A stretch of DNA of 64,000 nt from Hyposmocoma kahamanoa (GCF_003589595.1 NW_020653715.1:2450825-2514824); one strand, 5' to 3'. Shown: positions 44,456 through 57,261, numbered from the stretch's first letter. Translations and numbers: made by a program. The notes: generated by a model from the letters alone, not told the origin.

Positions 44456-45684
44456 GTATTTTCGTTTTTTGCATTTCAGTAACTTTGTCCTTTAAGATAC
44501 GAGGTTGAGAAGCGACGATATTTCACATTTTTTAAAGAAAATTACTGTTAAAGAGTTAATTAAATAATCATGACTTGATTTAAATTGAATTAAAGGTACA
44601 ATTATTAACAATTCAATTGTTATATTTTACAAAATGAGTCTTCGCTTAAAAAGCAGCGTGACTCGCATACTGCCCTCACATTAATATTGGCCGAATCGCT
44701 CACTGTCGTAAGAAAAGGCCATTGGCTTCTTTTACGAATATTATTGGCTTCTTTTACGAATTATGGCCATAAAAACCATCTACCCTATTCACTGCAAACG
44801 ATAGTCGTAGCTATATCTCTTTCACTACACTACGTTCATTCATCCGTGTGCCCAAACCACCTTAATATAACTTTCGCATATCTTATAATAGAATATAAAT
44901 AGATGCAATTACTCGTAACGTCAAGCGAGAAACTCACCGGTGTTTAAACACCGTGAATTGGCAGTGAACAAAACGCACCGTTTACACATTCGAGAAGGTC
45001 GAAAACCAAGAATGATCCCATTATTTGTCCCCGGAAAACCTTTAGATCCCTAATAAAACTACCAAAACATTTTGTTTACCCATCAAACCCATCTAATCCA
45101 AACCGTTACGATCAATAGGCTGACATATCACATAATCCTTTGACCCGAATGTAAGACTCAATTACTGGCAAACCCAGATTCAACAATCCAATTTGTAAAC
45201 GACCACCGATCGGAGAAAACTATCCCTCCTCTAACCAACCTAAACTGTACTTTATGCTGCAAAATATACATTCTAATTTGGAATGTCGCGTGGTAAGATA
45301 CCACCTTCGAAGTCGATATTGTCTAGTCATGCGAGTGATGACCGTGAATGCCCCTGCTGTGCCAAAGTCAGTCATTCTACCAAGGGTTAAAGATTGTTTT
45401 TCTAATAAAGGGGAAATGAAAGCCGGTCCTGACCTGAACCCCAATTATAGGCCACAAACTATTTTATCTAACACCCGTGTGACAGCACTAATCTTATTAG
45501 AATCTATTGGAATTGAATGTGGGTGGTGGGAAAGGAAGGACTTTCAGATGATAAATTTCCTTTATAAGAATTGAGGCAGGGTTATTATAGACATGTAGGA
45601 TTTGTTAATACTTTTTTTTAATTTGAAATAAAGAACCTTTCTGGCAAATTTAAAGGTAACCTATCACGAACTCGAAGTTTTACT
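44456..45684. other. Unassigned interval
   Basis: 44720-44765 has a short tandem duplication of 'attggcttcttttacgaat'. Overlapping frames at 45220-45574 on both strands show no recognised family. Confidence 0.45.
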
Positions 45685-45910
45685 GAAGAAGTACTGGTAC
45701 CTTTCTAATTTTGCCGCCAAGCAGTAGTGTGAGCATTATTGCGTTCCAGTTTTGAAGGGTAATGGTGCTGGTGCAATTACAGGCTCATAGGACTTGTGTC
45801 TTAATCTTTGCGATTTAAAGCTCAGAGTGACTCAGCAACTATTATGGATAGGCGAGTCGCTTACCACCAGGCGCACGACTTGGTCGTCCCTCCACTTGAT
45901 ATTATATTTA
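45685..45910 (+). mobile_element. Family A retroposon, 5'-truncated
   Basis: 'ttttgccgccaagcagtagt', 'gttttgaagggtaatggtgc' and 'caggcgcacgacttggtcgt'. A fragment of another 3' end lies at 46125-46162 ('ttgttcgtcccgtcatctgg'). Confidence 0.8.
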
Positions 45911-46689
45911 AAAAATGCCTATTCATTACTTTCACACAGTACATGTTCCTGAAAAAACCTGGACCGTTTTCAAAGGCCAAGAAATGTACAGCAAGGCGGA
46001 AGATCTGTGGTACATTACCGTAAGCTTTTTTAGAAAAACTTTTTTGCTAATCATTTTGAGCAAAGTTCTTAGGTATTAGTAACTAAGAGAATATTATAAA
46101 GTAATCTATTGATTGGGCCCGAGCCTCGTTTTGTTCGTCCCGTCATCTGGTATTAAAAAAATATGTTTTCAGAACGCCTTAGAAATGTTAAAGTGTCAGC
46201 AGAATTGTGTACCCCAAAAATTTTTTAAAGTCCCGCTCCGCCCACACACGTCACTCCTGATCAGAATTGATTCGCGGAACGAAGGCTTAAACCAATTTGC
46301 CGGATAATCCCCGGGTAACACCGTGTAACGCCTTCGAGACAAAACGGATACGAATCGCTTTCGTTGGAATTTGTACTAATCAATGTGGATTCGTTGGGGT
46401 GGATATCGTAACTACATTACTGTGTTTGAGCATTGAGGTATCACGTGAATTTGGTGTGTTTGTACCTTTCACTATGCACCAATAGCCTCCCCATCTCCCC
46501 AATTACGTCAATTTTTGATGGTCTTAAGTGATTTCTTGAATCCCGAAAAGGTTCATGACCTAAAAAAATATCGTCGCAAGGCAGTCTCCATTTTCCATCT
46601 ATGGTCCTCGAAGTTTAGGTAAAAAAACTCTACCTATTCCGATTCCTGAATATTATATAACATTACTTAATTAATTAAGATTTAAAATG

Positions 46690-46974
46690 TCACTTACGAG
46701 GCATCTCATGCGGAATTATTGTCCGTACGAGATGCCTCGGTACAGGCGCTCTGTGGTCCTCTGCCACAACCTTCAGGAGGCTGTTGTTACTCCCCCGGAG
46801 CCGTCTAACCAACGATTCTACTTTTTTCCGCAACACGGCTTGAAAGCAATTCGTATTGGCCAATGCAAGCATCCCGGAGGCGCTGCAGTACCGGGGTACG
46901 CTCAACATCATCCTGACCACGTTATTATATTGGACGCGCAGGGAATTTATCGACCATAAAAATGATATTAACAT
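46690..46974 (-). mobile_element. LINE ORF2 C-terminal fragment
   Basis: Minus-strand frame with LRVQYNNVVRMMLSVPRYCS, ASGMLALANTNCFQAVLRKK and LVRRLRGSNNSLLK, the late part of an insect LINE polymerase protein. Open for 94 codons. Confidence 0.7.
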
Positions 46975-47351
46975 TTTTAAAGCAATCTCTTACCCAATAG
47001 AACATATAAGAAGTAGTTATCGGGTTCTAGCTACAAATATTCATATAGTTAGCGGTAAACTTTCAACCGTCATCAAAGAGTGGCAATAAAACAACTACAC
47101 ACACAATACTACCACCCTCTATCCAAATCTAAGCCATACGACTTAATCTCATAGACACCAACGCAAACATTGAAGAGGCCAATATGTAAACATTTCGTTT
47201 GTTCAGGATCTGTTTGGCTGCTGGACATCGCTAGACAAATAACTTTACTGGTATCTTGTATACGTCGGTGTATCATCAAAGTAGGTGGATTAAACATTCG
47301 TATATAAAGTTTTGCTTAACCATAAAAAGAAACGGGCACGCCGTTTTGATT

Positions 47352-47575
47352 AACTGCAAACTTATCATCGTTTGTAAGACCTCTTAAGAGCTTTTGTCAG
47401 TCACCATTCCTCATGATCTTCGGATTCCCTTTTATTTACTAAACGATTACTCTTCTCCATATTTCTCGTCTTTCTTCCCTCAGTTAGAATTACTGCAAAC
47501 TAGACCGTGCATATTACCTATACTTCAAGAGACTGCAGCTGTAATGGCTTTGAAGGTCTATAATAAACTAACTAT
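47352..47575 (+). repeat. Unclassified repeat, copy 1 (with 49562-49765)
   Basis: Shares 'catgatctt', 'agttagaattactgcaaa', 'agagactgcagctgtaa' and 'ggctttgaag.tct.taataaa' with 49562-49765. Both copies keep the same frame (IPHDLR..., ETAAV.ALK), so it probably derives from a coding element. Confidence 0.55.
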
Positions 47576-47702
47576 TATTTGATTTTGCGCATAAGTGTAG
47601 CATACACGTTATCGCATCAGCGTGCACAAGTTTTCATAATTTTTAGGTAATATATCTTTTAAACTTTTGTTATTCAAAAATACTTAAACTTTTGGTGTTT
47701 TT

Positions 47703-48124
47703 AACCGACTTCAAAAAAGGATGAGGTTCTCAATTCGACTTTTTTTTTGTATGTATGTTACGCGATAACTCCGGTATTTGTGAACCGCTTTTCATGATTC
47801 TTTTTTTGTTGGAAAGGGGGTACTTCCATAGTGGTCCCATTTCATTTTGAAGAAAATCATCTACCTCGAAGGGTGGCCGTTCACGCATGAAGATTCATTT
47901 TTATATATAGCGCCTAACTTTAATTTAGGAGCAATTACTTTAATGGTTGATTTGCTATTTCTCCAATTCAGCGTTTTTATCTATCTATATATACTTTGTG
48001 TAGTGTCGTAGTGAGAACCTATTTTTATTATCTCCAGTGTCAAGTCCTGTATATTGGCGAACTAGGGGATATTTCAATAAAACTTAGCAAATAGACGTAA
48101 TTCCACGTACTTTTGAGGTCGGTT
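47703..48124. mobile_element. M1 MITE, copy 3 (422 bp)
   Basis: aaccgacttcaaaaaaggat at the left, 'cgtacttttgaggtcggtt' at the right; interior 'atagtggtcccatttcattt' and 'gaaaatcatctacctcgaag'. Confidence 0.8.
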
Positions 48125-49217
48125 TTTTTAGTACTCTGTACTGAAATTATTTTTATAATGTGTAACAGCATGACTCCTTGCATAGATCAATTACTTAAAA
48201 GGAGTGTCAGACCCAGATTATTGAGAACTAGGCGTAAAATTTGTATCACCGACAATGATGATTATTCGACTGATTGTAAGAAATAAGTAATAAACGGTTC
48301 TCTAATCGTTCCCATTTAAATACAGTCACTACTTTCTTGTCACACAAAAAGTAATGCAGGAAATAGTCCGAACATTAACGTTGCAACATACATATGTAAA
48401 TACAAACAAACCACTATCGCTTCGCTTGCATTCATAAATGTTTTCATACAAGCCTACAATATTATTCTTCTCACTACACAGTTTAGCCTTTTTAAGAACA
48501 TTCTCGACCGCTGCCACGAAAGCAACTAATAAGGCACGGTTAAAACATATGTTTCATTAGCACTAATAAAGAAGCGAAATATCCATGTTGCTTTTTATTT
48601 TATTAGCTTAGTTACTGGTCTCAATTGTACAGTTATATTGTAACACTGACTGTGCCCGCGCTTTCATACGCTCAAAAATGAACAACATATGTATACTACG
48701 TATATAAAACGGAAACATCGGTGGTTGGTTATCATTTTCAATTTTTTTTCATCATTTAAACCGTTATTGTGGCTTAAATATAAAAACTAACATTTACTTT
48801 AAAATATTAAACGTATACACACAGCATTTTTACGTTATTATAATTATGTATTGTTTTGGCACGTTCTGAAAACGTGTCCGCGACGTTAAATAGCATCCAC
48901 CTTAATACCAGGTACAATCTCCTAAAATATTCACCAAGTAAAAAGCTGAAATAATTCCGCCCAATAAAGATCCCTCACCGGAATTTCTCACGGCCTTCGA
49001 TTCACGATGGCTTAATGCCCCTATGGAGTATACACCGCACCGATTTGCGGGTAGATCACACGGATCTTTTTTATCCCTTTACTTTGGGGAAACTTAGTCA
49101 CAACCATAGCACATGTAGCCGGCAATCACTCTTTTAACAGCTTTACGATGCTTTTCTGCTTTGTCTGCCTTGCAGTTATAATAATTTATAATTATGAAAT
49201 GAATAACAGTTATAATT
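48125..49217. other. Unassigned interval
   Basis: AT-rich; apart from the open frame at 48329-48517 nothing is recognised. Confidence 0.45.
48329..48517 (-). other. Unassigned open frame, possible exon
   Basis: Minus-strand frame with the peptide VENVLKKAKLCSEKNNIVG, preceded by a pyrimidine-rich acceptor ending gtggcag. No convincing donor and no recognised family. Listed only because the codon pattern is unlike the flanking AT-rich DNA. Confidence 0.12.
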
Positions 49218-49505
49218 ATGAAGGTCAGTGGTTTGGTTTTATCTACTTTACAAACCATTGTCAACTCTGTAATGTATGTATATAGACCAGACACGGTGAA
49301 GGATTGTACCCTTAATTCAATGGTCGGTAAGGCTCAAATTCTGAAGCAAGACATAACGATTTATGACCAAAGAACGCCGAAAGAAATGACTGGTATAATT
49401 ACACATACCGCAAAAATTAGTAACATTAATTATTTGTATAGATATTACATTGTTACTATCGGCGATCAACCAGACGCGCCGAAAAATTTCATCCACACGC
49501 TGTAG
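49218..49505 (+). other. Unassigned open frame, possible exon
   Basis: An open frame of 95 codons. The part after 49287 (following tgtatatag, a possible acceptor) uses varied codons and gives a plausible peptide with KDCTLNSMVGKAQILKQDI and QRTPKEMTGI. The arrangement faintly recalls secreted MBF2-like insect proteins but the diagnostic glycine-rich motif is absent. No start, signal peptide or partner exon can be assigned with confidence. It is followed at 49562 by a repeat shared with 47352-47575. Confidence 0.2.
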
Positions 49506-49561
49506 AGATTGCTATAATCCGCAAAAAGCTTTTTGCTTGTACGTTAGTTCTGATCCTGCAA

Positions 49562-49765
49562 ACTCTTTATCGTCTGTAAGACCTATGCTCTTGTCAGTCT
49601 TCATTCCTCATGATCTTCGTATAATCTTTAATTTGCTCTGGATTGCTCTTCTCCGTTTTTCTTCTCGTCAGTTGGAATTACTGCAAAGTAGACCATACAA
49701 ATTGGTTTTACTTGAAGAGACTGCAGCTGTAAAGGCTTTGAAGATCTTTAATAAAGTACCGTGTG
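49562..49765 (+). repeat. Unclassified repeat, copy 2
   Basis: Partner of 47352-47575. Reads FIPHDLRIIFNLLWIALL, QLELLQSRPYKL and ETAAVKALKIFNKVP. Confidence 0.55.
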
Positions 49766-49809
49766 AAATTAGGACTTACAGTCATATAAGGAATCCTGGA
49801 TATTTTTAA

Positions 49810-50910
49810 GTTTCAAATAAAGAGGTATCTTTTTGGCGAGTATCTACCTTTGTCCATTTTCACTTACCAGATATGGTAAGGTTGTGGGCGAACATAAGTC
49901 AATGAAAAATAGATATGAAATTATTATTTACCATGTTGTTAGGGGTTTGAGGCTCGTCTTATTATATAGTTCTTGATCTTTAATGCATATAATTCTCATG
50001 CTTAAACTCATTATAATTTAACCATGTCATATCTTCAGTTCATAGTGACAATCGATTTTCTTTGACTCAGGTTCGTCTAAAAGATGGCTTGCCTAAAAAC
50101 TTGCTCTATAACTCCATGGGGGAAGAAACTGGACTGCATTACCAGTATTGATACCAAATTGGGGTTGTTCAAGCTTGTAAGGAGGGCGTCTCGGACTTAA
50201 GGGTTGGGTTTTTTAAAAAGGATTTAGGGGATGCGATTATTGAAAGGTCAAGTTTGATGTTTTTATTGGCTTGAAACTTCTGTGACGTTAAATTGAGACT
50301 TTTGCATTTTTTGTTTTAGATTTCGTCTATTTATATTGTGTTTTTATTGCTATTGCAACCTTACTGCTACGTAATAAAAAGATGATGTGTTGCTACCCAT
50401 TTATATTGTTTGTAGGTCTCAACAAGTAATATAAAAGGTGGATCTGGATGTCTATCCACAGGAAGTTATGGGTTTTGTAGTATTTATCAACAAATTATTT
50501 GTGAAAATTCATTAATCAAGACGTTGTAATCTAAAATCCACTAACAATACATAGCCACTATAAAATGCACTCATTGTATTTACCCAAAGAAAATCTGTAA
50601 TTAACATTCCACCTTTGTAACAGTAAACGTACACCAATAAAGAAAACTCGCAAGTTTTGTCTAGTAATTAACACAGAAATCCGGCAGTTTAATTCCGAAC
50701 AGTGGACCGCAATAAACGAAAACACCGAACCATCCACCGAGAGAGAATGTGATGAAAAAGGCAATGACCACACACACTTGAGAAGAAAGGGAATTAGCGG
50801 CGGTCGCGGCCGGTGAGCGTAATATCATTCTGCCATTCCACACGAGTCTTGGAAACGAAATTAAATTTTGCATGAAATGAAACAAAATACAAAGAAAGTG
50901 GGCGAGCAAA
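49810..50910. other. Unassigned interval, possible LTR remnant at its end
   Basis: No gene seen. 50530-50912 could be the end of a long terminal repeat because it abuts a primer-binding-like site; polyadenylation-like 'caataaa' occurs at 50636 and 50710. Confidence 0.3.
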
Positions 50911-50912
50911 CG

Positions 50913-50930
50913 TGGCACCCAACGTGGGGC
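50913..50930 (+). other. tRNA-Lys-type primer-binding-site-like sequence
   Basis: tggcacccaacgtggggc differs at one of 18 positions from the complement of the 3' end of insect tRNA-Lys. This is where an LTR retroelement would prime reverse transcription. No LTR pair or gag/pol frame was found. Confidence 0.4.
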
Positions 50931-52080
50931 TCGCGCCCGACGTGGAACTGTGGTTAGTTAGCTCTGGGTTATTATTTGTGTAAGCAGTAATTCATTTTTT
51001 TGATGTGTAAACGAATTTAGTACAGTTTTGTCTGGACTTTGTGGCACCCCGCAGCTATGCTTTTCGAATAATACTGATAAACTTTTATTACACTCTATTC
51101 ATACTCAACTAGCTTTATAATATTGCTTTTTACAAGTGCATATTTAATAGAAACTGCCACGCTTATTGTGGAGATACATTAATTAAAAACTCAATCAAAA
51201 TACTTCAGCATCATTGACGCCACTTTCGCTTCTAGTAATGTATGTAGACGTGACACCTACAATGCATTTGACTTCAGTATTTCTCTAAAGTTTCTCTGTA
51301 AAGATATTATAATTTTTTTTAAACCTCGTGTGTAATTTGTTTCTAATCACATTACATTTATTTGCGTCCTTTTGTCGGGCTCCGGTGGCCTGGAACGATT
51401 TCATTTAGATGCTTGCCGCGTTCCTTCATTTTTGTTTTAATTGCGTCGATGGTGTAATTAATGTGCGTAGATTACTTATTCTTTTGTTCATTTCATTCAT
51501 TTCAAAATTTAATTACATTATAAAAAAGGCGAATTCAAATGTCGATTGCCAATTGTATAGCTGTTGCAGACTGCTTAGTATTTTTACTTTTTATTGTATT
51601 TTTGTTTTGACGTTGACTTGCTTCTGTATTCTATTACGTTGTTGAAATTGTGTAATTAGCATTACAAGAAGCTTTGAAAACAAGGTAATATTTGTCAATC
51701 ATACAGTCCACAAGTTCTGTTACCATCAATAGCATTCTCCTCTTCTGGGTAATATAGTCCATTGCTCAAAAATTATGTTTTGAAATAAACAACAATCCAG
51801 ATTCGAATTGAGAACTTTCTTCAGTGTTTTTTGTTTTTAATTGATATTCAGGTGTTTTTATCCATCTTAGAGCGTCTGCGCAATACGTGCGTTTCGCACC
51901 AGTTGTCAATCCGAGAAATGACGATCCGAAATATCACAGTACGAAATATCACTTTTTCTTTAGGTGTACAAGAGAAATTTGTATTTTCTTGGATTAGAAT
52001 CGGACTTAGTGCACAAGCTACAACCGAAGTGGACCCGAAGTCTCGGATTTGGAACGAATACGAATCAGAGTTATATGTAA
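50931..52080. other. Unassigned interval
   Basis: AT-rich, nothing recognised. Confidence 0.45.
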
Positions 52081-52710
52081 CCCTCTTTCTGCTGCATATA
52101 AATGATATGTTGATTCCAGGTACCTTTGAGTCTGCTGATGACAGCACAGTTGTGGACAGGTACTTGACCAATGCAAGCATTTGGCATCCTTTCCAAGGTG
52201 AGGCGTTACTTCACACCGGGACAGTTGCTTCAGCTTTACCAAGCATGAGTCCGGTAGTGTATGGAGTACTGCTGCCACTTACGGGATGGCTCTACTAAAT
52301 ACCAACTGGCCGCCTTTGATTCAATAGAGAAGCGTGCTAAGAGACTTATAGGTGACTCGGAATTAGTAGAGGCGATGCTGCAGAACCTTGAACACCGCCG
52401 TAGAGTTGCCAGCTTGTCGGTATTCTACAGCATATATCACGGAGAGTGTGCGACAGAATTGCATAATTTGATTCCGCCTTCCCCTTTGCATCATCGGGGG
52501 ACTAGACGTGGGCTCACGAAGCGTTTCGAGCGTTTACGAGTGGAATTCCCTGCCTGCAGACTTGTTCCCCAAACGCTAACTTGGACCTTTTCAAGGCCAG
52601 AGTGAATAGGCATTATTTAGGTGTGCATACTCCATCGTCGACCTCATCGTCACTTTCCATCAGGTGAGATGGAGGTCAAATGCTCACTTACATTTGAATA
52701 AAAAAAACAA
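52081..52710 (+). mobile_element. LINE fragment, same family as 33990-35701, deleted
   Basis: Reads LFLLHINDMLIPGTF then ADDSTVVDRYLTNA (the catalytic tyrosine is changed to serine), then jumps across a deletion of roughly 100 codons to GILSKVRRYFTPGQLLQLYQ and CMEYCCHLRDGST, IPPSPLHHR. The 3' end 'gtgaataggcattatttagg' and A-rich tail are preserved. Confidence 0.8.
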
Positions 52711-53759
52711 GTTATACTGCTATATTAGAAACTCAAGCGAAAAGTACTCAACTTTGTTAGACATAAAGTCTAAAATGTCAATGGCATGATTCTCATCGGC
52801 TTGATTATGAAATTTATTATCCAACTCTACTAGTATATATTGAACGGCAAAATCTTCCATTGCAGGAATTACTGTAAATATTACACGTTATTCGCCAGTG
52901 TCAAGTATCAAGCAAATGAAAACGAATCATCAAACGAAACAGATCTAAACCCTTCAAAAGCAAAAATATTCAACATCTCATTATTATTAGCCTCGCTTTT
53001 CATTTTGCATTTCACAAAGAGTTGCGTCCGGCGTATATTGCAATATTCATTATCATATCGTAATAAGCAGATTTTGGCAAAAGCTAAGACCGTCCGGACA
53101 GAGCCCGTATTAATATTATCACGTATCCGGCGGGCAGAGCTCACTGGAAGAATTTTTAATGCTTTGCTTTAATTATTTTGCCTGACGGTCCTTACATGCG
53201 AACGTCCCTCATGTAGAATTGTTGTTTTGTATACGCGAGAGATTGGTTCTGCTATTTGATGCTTGGAACGTAGCTTAAGCAATACTTTTAAGTTGCGACA
53301 TAACCATATCAAAGAAATAGTACGTGGCGATGATTTAGACGCTTTTTTTTCCAATACTCAATGCAGTATTGAACCTCAGTAAATTACTGTTGCATAATTT
53401 ATACAAAAGTATGGACATCAGAAATTATCCATTCACACCAAAACCTTACGAAGAGACTCATATGGCATTAGTGCTCACATCATAAAATACCGTAGATCAT
53501 TGACTTACAAATAAATGGACGACGGGTCTAATACAAAAACCACGAAAAAAATGTCCCAAGTCAACCTATTTAAACGTAGTGACATGTAAAGGAATATGAA
53601 AAAGCTAAAACGTTGAATTTAAATTGTAATGTCATCGCAGTACTGTCTAATTTTGCTTGCTTCGCTGTCAGTCGAACAAACGAAGACTAAAGCGTGAATG
53701 ACGCTCTGTATACGATTTTAACGCCCTATAAGTTCGGACACTTTTTAGCGCGGACCCGA
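52711..53759. other. Unassigned interval
   Basis: Overlapping open frames at 52840-53172 on both strands have no recognised family. Confidence 0.4.
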
Positions 53760-53769
53760 NNNNNNNNNN
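53760..53769. other. Assembly gap (10 N)
   Basis: No duplicated flanks are visible, unlike the gap at 24074. Confidence 0.95.
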
Positions 53770-55040
53770 GTCCATATAATTGTAAGTCAATGCATGTCGT
53801 CTAATTTAAATTCCACAGAGTCGATCGTCAAAAAAATATCGTCTCGATTTTGTCTGATCACACGTGCCGGTCGTCAAAAAATCGAGTAAATTTGTATGGG
53901 TCATCTTTAAGAGAGAGTTTAGGTCATAAGCCGTCTCTGTATTTTTCAAGGATTGCGAGCCTTGTTTTCCTTAACCATTGGGTAAATGTCTAGAAGTTAC
54001 ATGCATGCACAAGAGATTCGAAGAGTCGACTCAAACGAGAAGCAGCAGTTCTCCCACTAATCTATCACCGTTCGATATAGTTTATAGTGACGAGGAAAGA
54101 CCATACCAACGTTGAAGATTCAATCCGTTTATGTATTTCAACTTGACCTGAGTACAGATCAACCACTATAAGGACCTTATTGCTAAAATGTTAAACTCTC
54201 ATGTCAAATACCACTTAACCACGTATACAAGTAGCAATATGCTACTCACCCACACCTACTAAGGTAGGTATCTCTCGAAATCCAATTATAGAGCAAATGA
54301 AGGAAATAAATAATTCCGATCAATCGAGGGGAGCAATCAACGTCTTAATTTTCATCCTAATGAGCCCTGGGCTATGGAAGGGGAGCGTTTGGCCATCGTT
54401 GCATCTCGCTATGTTTACACGTTTAAAGTTTATTTCAAGGCGAGGTATTTATTTGAACGCGAGCCTAGATTTTGGAATGTGAGGTGCGGAGGTCCGTATC
54501 CAAAATGAATATAAATAAAATGGAGAACAAGCTGAGAAAATTTTATACCGATCCGACGTTGACAAGCGCCCGATGGCGAGTGACGGGGCAGCGGGCGGCG
54601 CGACGTGTCGTTAAACCGCTGGGTAATTTCAAGTTTTGTGATAAGTGTGAATTTAATAATAAACCAAAATTTAGCAAGTTCGCTGTAGTATTTAAAGATA
54701 TTTCATTTTAAAATAATTCGTTATAATCTGTTATCGGGATTTTGTATGATCGAGTTAAGTGCATCCTAACGTGTAACGAATAAGCACAATCTTTATACAA
54801 TATCCTTAGGTGTATCGTACATTTTTTTATAAAACCGTTATTTAATATTACATGCCTAAACCATCTTACATGCTTAAACATTTTCCTCCGAGTTGGTACA
54901 ATGAAGAGTTGTCTAGCGTGTCACTGGACATTGAATTTAAATCTTAATTAAGCATTCCGCATCTAGGTTAACGGCAAAAACTATGTAAAACTTACATAGA
55001 GTACTTAGGAAATAAAGCAATTGTTTCGGATTTAGATCCG
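53770..55040. other. Unassigned interval
   Basis: A tRNA-like SINE head remnant may lie at 54035-54065 ('cagcagttctcccacta', minus strand). 54500-54640 is GC-richer with an open frame of no known family. Confidence 0.4.
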
Positions 55041-55045
55041 AATGG

Positions 55046-55413
55046 GGTATACTTAACGTCGCCATACGTCCCGCTTTGAGCGGGACAGTCCCGCTTTTAG
55101 GCCTCGTGTGTCCCGCTTTCACTAAACTCAAGGCGCGAAAACGAAAAATATATAAAGCCAGCCTGCCGGTCATCGCAAAATACACTCTATTTATTTAGCA
55201 TTTATGTTTTAACTTAAATGAGCGTCCCGGAACGCGGGCGATCCACGGATGCATTATCCAGAGGAATTTAAATGTTGTTGCCTAGTGAATAGAATTCAGA
55301 TTCGCCATTAATGTACATGAAGACGTGGTAACTAGGCGGTCGCGCGAAAACTTTCTCTAATAAATTTACAGGCGTCCCGCTCTGATGGAAAAAAATCATT
55401 GTCACGTTAGGTA
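55046..55413. mobile_element. TIR element with 'gtcccgct' repeats
   Basis: Left 'ggtatacttaacgtcgccat' and right inverse 'gtcacgttaggtatactt'. Near the left end gtcccgctttgagcgggac forms a hairpin. The interior 55150-55365 is shared with 39095-39350. Confidence 0.55.
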
Positions 55414-55540
55414 TACTTGTTTTTCTTTTTTCAACAATGTTTCAGGTTAATTACGCGTAGGCCAATGCCGAAGGACTTAAAAATAATGAAAATCAAAGGA
55501 AACTTATTCTTATTTATTCCTCTGTATGCCTCCTATTTTT

Positions 55541-55948
55541 AACCGACTTCAAAAAAGGAGGAGGTTCTCAATTCGACTGTATGTTCTTTTTTTGTTTTGT
55601 TTTTTTTTTGTATGTAACGCGATAACTCCGGCATTTGTGAACCGATTTTCATGATTCTTTTTTTGTTGGAAAGGGGGTATTTCCATAGTGGTCCCATTTC
55701 ATTTTGAAGAAAATCATCCACCTCAAAGAGTGGCTGTTCACGCATGAAGATTCATTTTTATAAATAGCGCCTAACTTTAATTTAGGAGCAATTACTTTTA
55801 GCAATTATTTAGTTGATTGTTGAGTAGTGTCGTAGTGAGAACCTATTTTTATTATCTCCAGTATCAAGACCTGTATAGTGGCGAACTAGGGAATATTTCA
55901 ATGAAACTTAGCAAATAGACGTAATTCCACGTACTATTGAGGTCGATT
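55541..55948. mobile_element. M1 MITE, copy 4 (408 bp)
   Basis: aaccgacttcaaaaaaggag at the left; 'gtactattgaggtcgatt' at the right. Close relative of copy 3. Confidence 0.8.
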
Positions 55949-56394
55949 TTGTTAGTATTCTGTACTGAGATTATTTAAAACTGGATTGCGTAAATATTTT
56001 CTGACTTGGTCCTAGTCTGCAACATGTACAATACTTATTAATAAATAAAAGTTTATTTAGGTATGTTTACACAGGTTTATTTGTAAAATATAACAACCTC
56101 ACAAGATTGCATTACACAACTACATAAACAACAACTTTTGTTCCATGACTTTTAATAATTCGTCATATTTTATTTGTATACAATAAAAATATTTGAACAG
56201 ATCGCTCTAATAAAGTGATAAGCTCTGTGCAACGCGGGAATCGTCGCAGAGAACGTTTGCACGTTTGAACCTACTACCAAATAAAGATCAAAAAAGCGTC
56301 CGGTAGTAACTATAAAAAAAATTATAAGCTTATTTTTGGTATGTGTATAACGTGACCGCTAGATGTACTTGCCGAGTACATTTATCTCGGACGC

Positions 56395-56885
56395 TGTTTA
56401 CCTTTTACACAAGACAAGGAGATCGCGAGAAGGATTCAGTTAGGATGGGCCGCCTTCGGAAAACTGGAGGACGTCATTAAGTCTAAAATACCTCGAAGGC
56501 TGAAAACTCAACTTTATAACCAATGCGTCCTGCCCATACTTACTTACGATGCCGAGATATGGCCGCTTATAAAGGAATGCATGCACAAAACCAGAGTAGC
56601 ACAAAGGGCAATGGAGTGTGTGGAGATATGACAGCGAATAAAAGTCATAGACGTCGGTACACGCAGGACACGTTGCTAGGCGGGACGACGATCGATGAAC
56701 CAGGCGGTCACTGAGTGGTACCCGGTAGGAGCGAGTCGTCCTCGAGACAGACCACCTGCAAGGTGGTCGGACGATACCGTCGGTGTGGCCGGAAGCCTAC
56801 GGATGAGATTCTCACTGGACCGATTGAGATGGCGTGCAAAAGAGGTGGCCTATATCCAGCAGTAGGTGTTAACGGGCTGGGACGA
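56395..56885 (+). mobile_element. LINE C-terminal fragment (endonuclease-reverse transcriptase type)
   Basis: Broken frames read RIQLGWAAFGKLEDVIKSKI, PRRLKTQLYNQCVLPILTYD, RVAQRAMECV, then DRPPARWSDD and RWRAKEVAYIQQ, the end of a common insect LINE protein. Several frameshifts and stops. 55949-56390 holds nothing recognised. Confidence 0.7.
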
Positions 56886-57261
56886 TAACGTGACCACATT
56901 TTTTTTCCTTGAAGGCGGGACGGGTAAAGATTTATTATTGTTTTAAAAATAAAACACTTGTTTAAGACAGTTACGAAATGCACAATGGTCAAAAAAAATT
57001 AAAAAAGAATTGGAAATATTTTATGACCAAAAATTAAAATAAGAACCAATCTTGTGCAGGCTGGTGGGGTGGCCTTATATATTTTTCGGACGAGCAAATT
57101 TGCTTTAAATTGTCAGGTTTAGTTTTCAAATATGTTACACGAGCCAAAATAAGTTAAAATATAATGTAACTTTTATTCATACATCTCAAATTTTACCATT
57201 GGTACACGTCTCCTGCTCTAATAAGCCTTCCTTTTCCTCAAAGAGTTGCCTACATTAGTTT

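Noticed and set aside
45220..45574. Overlapping frames on both strands
   Set aside because: Neither shows a recognised domain nor convincing splice sites; probably chance in less AT-rich DNA.
46687..46959. Plus-strand open frame
   Set aside because: It is antisense to the well-recognised LINE C-terminus at 46690-46974 and has no independent support.
50558..50918. Overlapping hydrophobic minus-strand frames resembling membrane segments
   Set aside because: Two frames overlap, neither has good splice sites, and the region abuts a primer-binding-like site suggesting LTR remnant.
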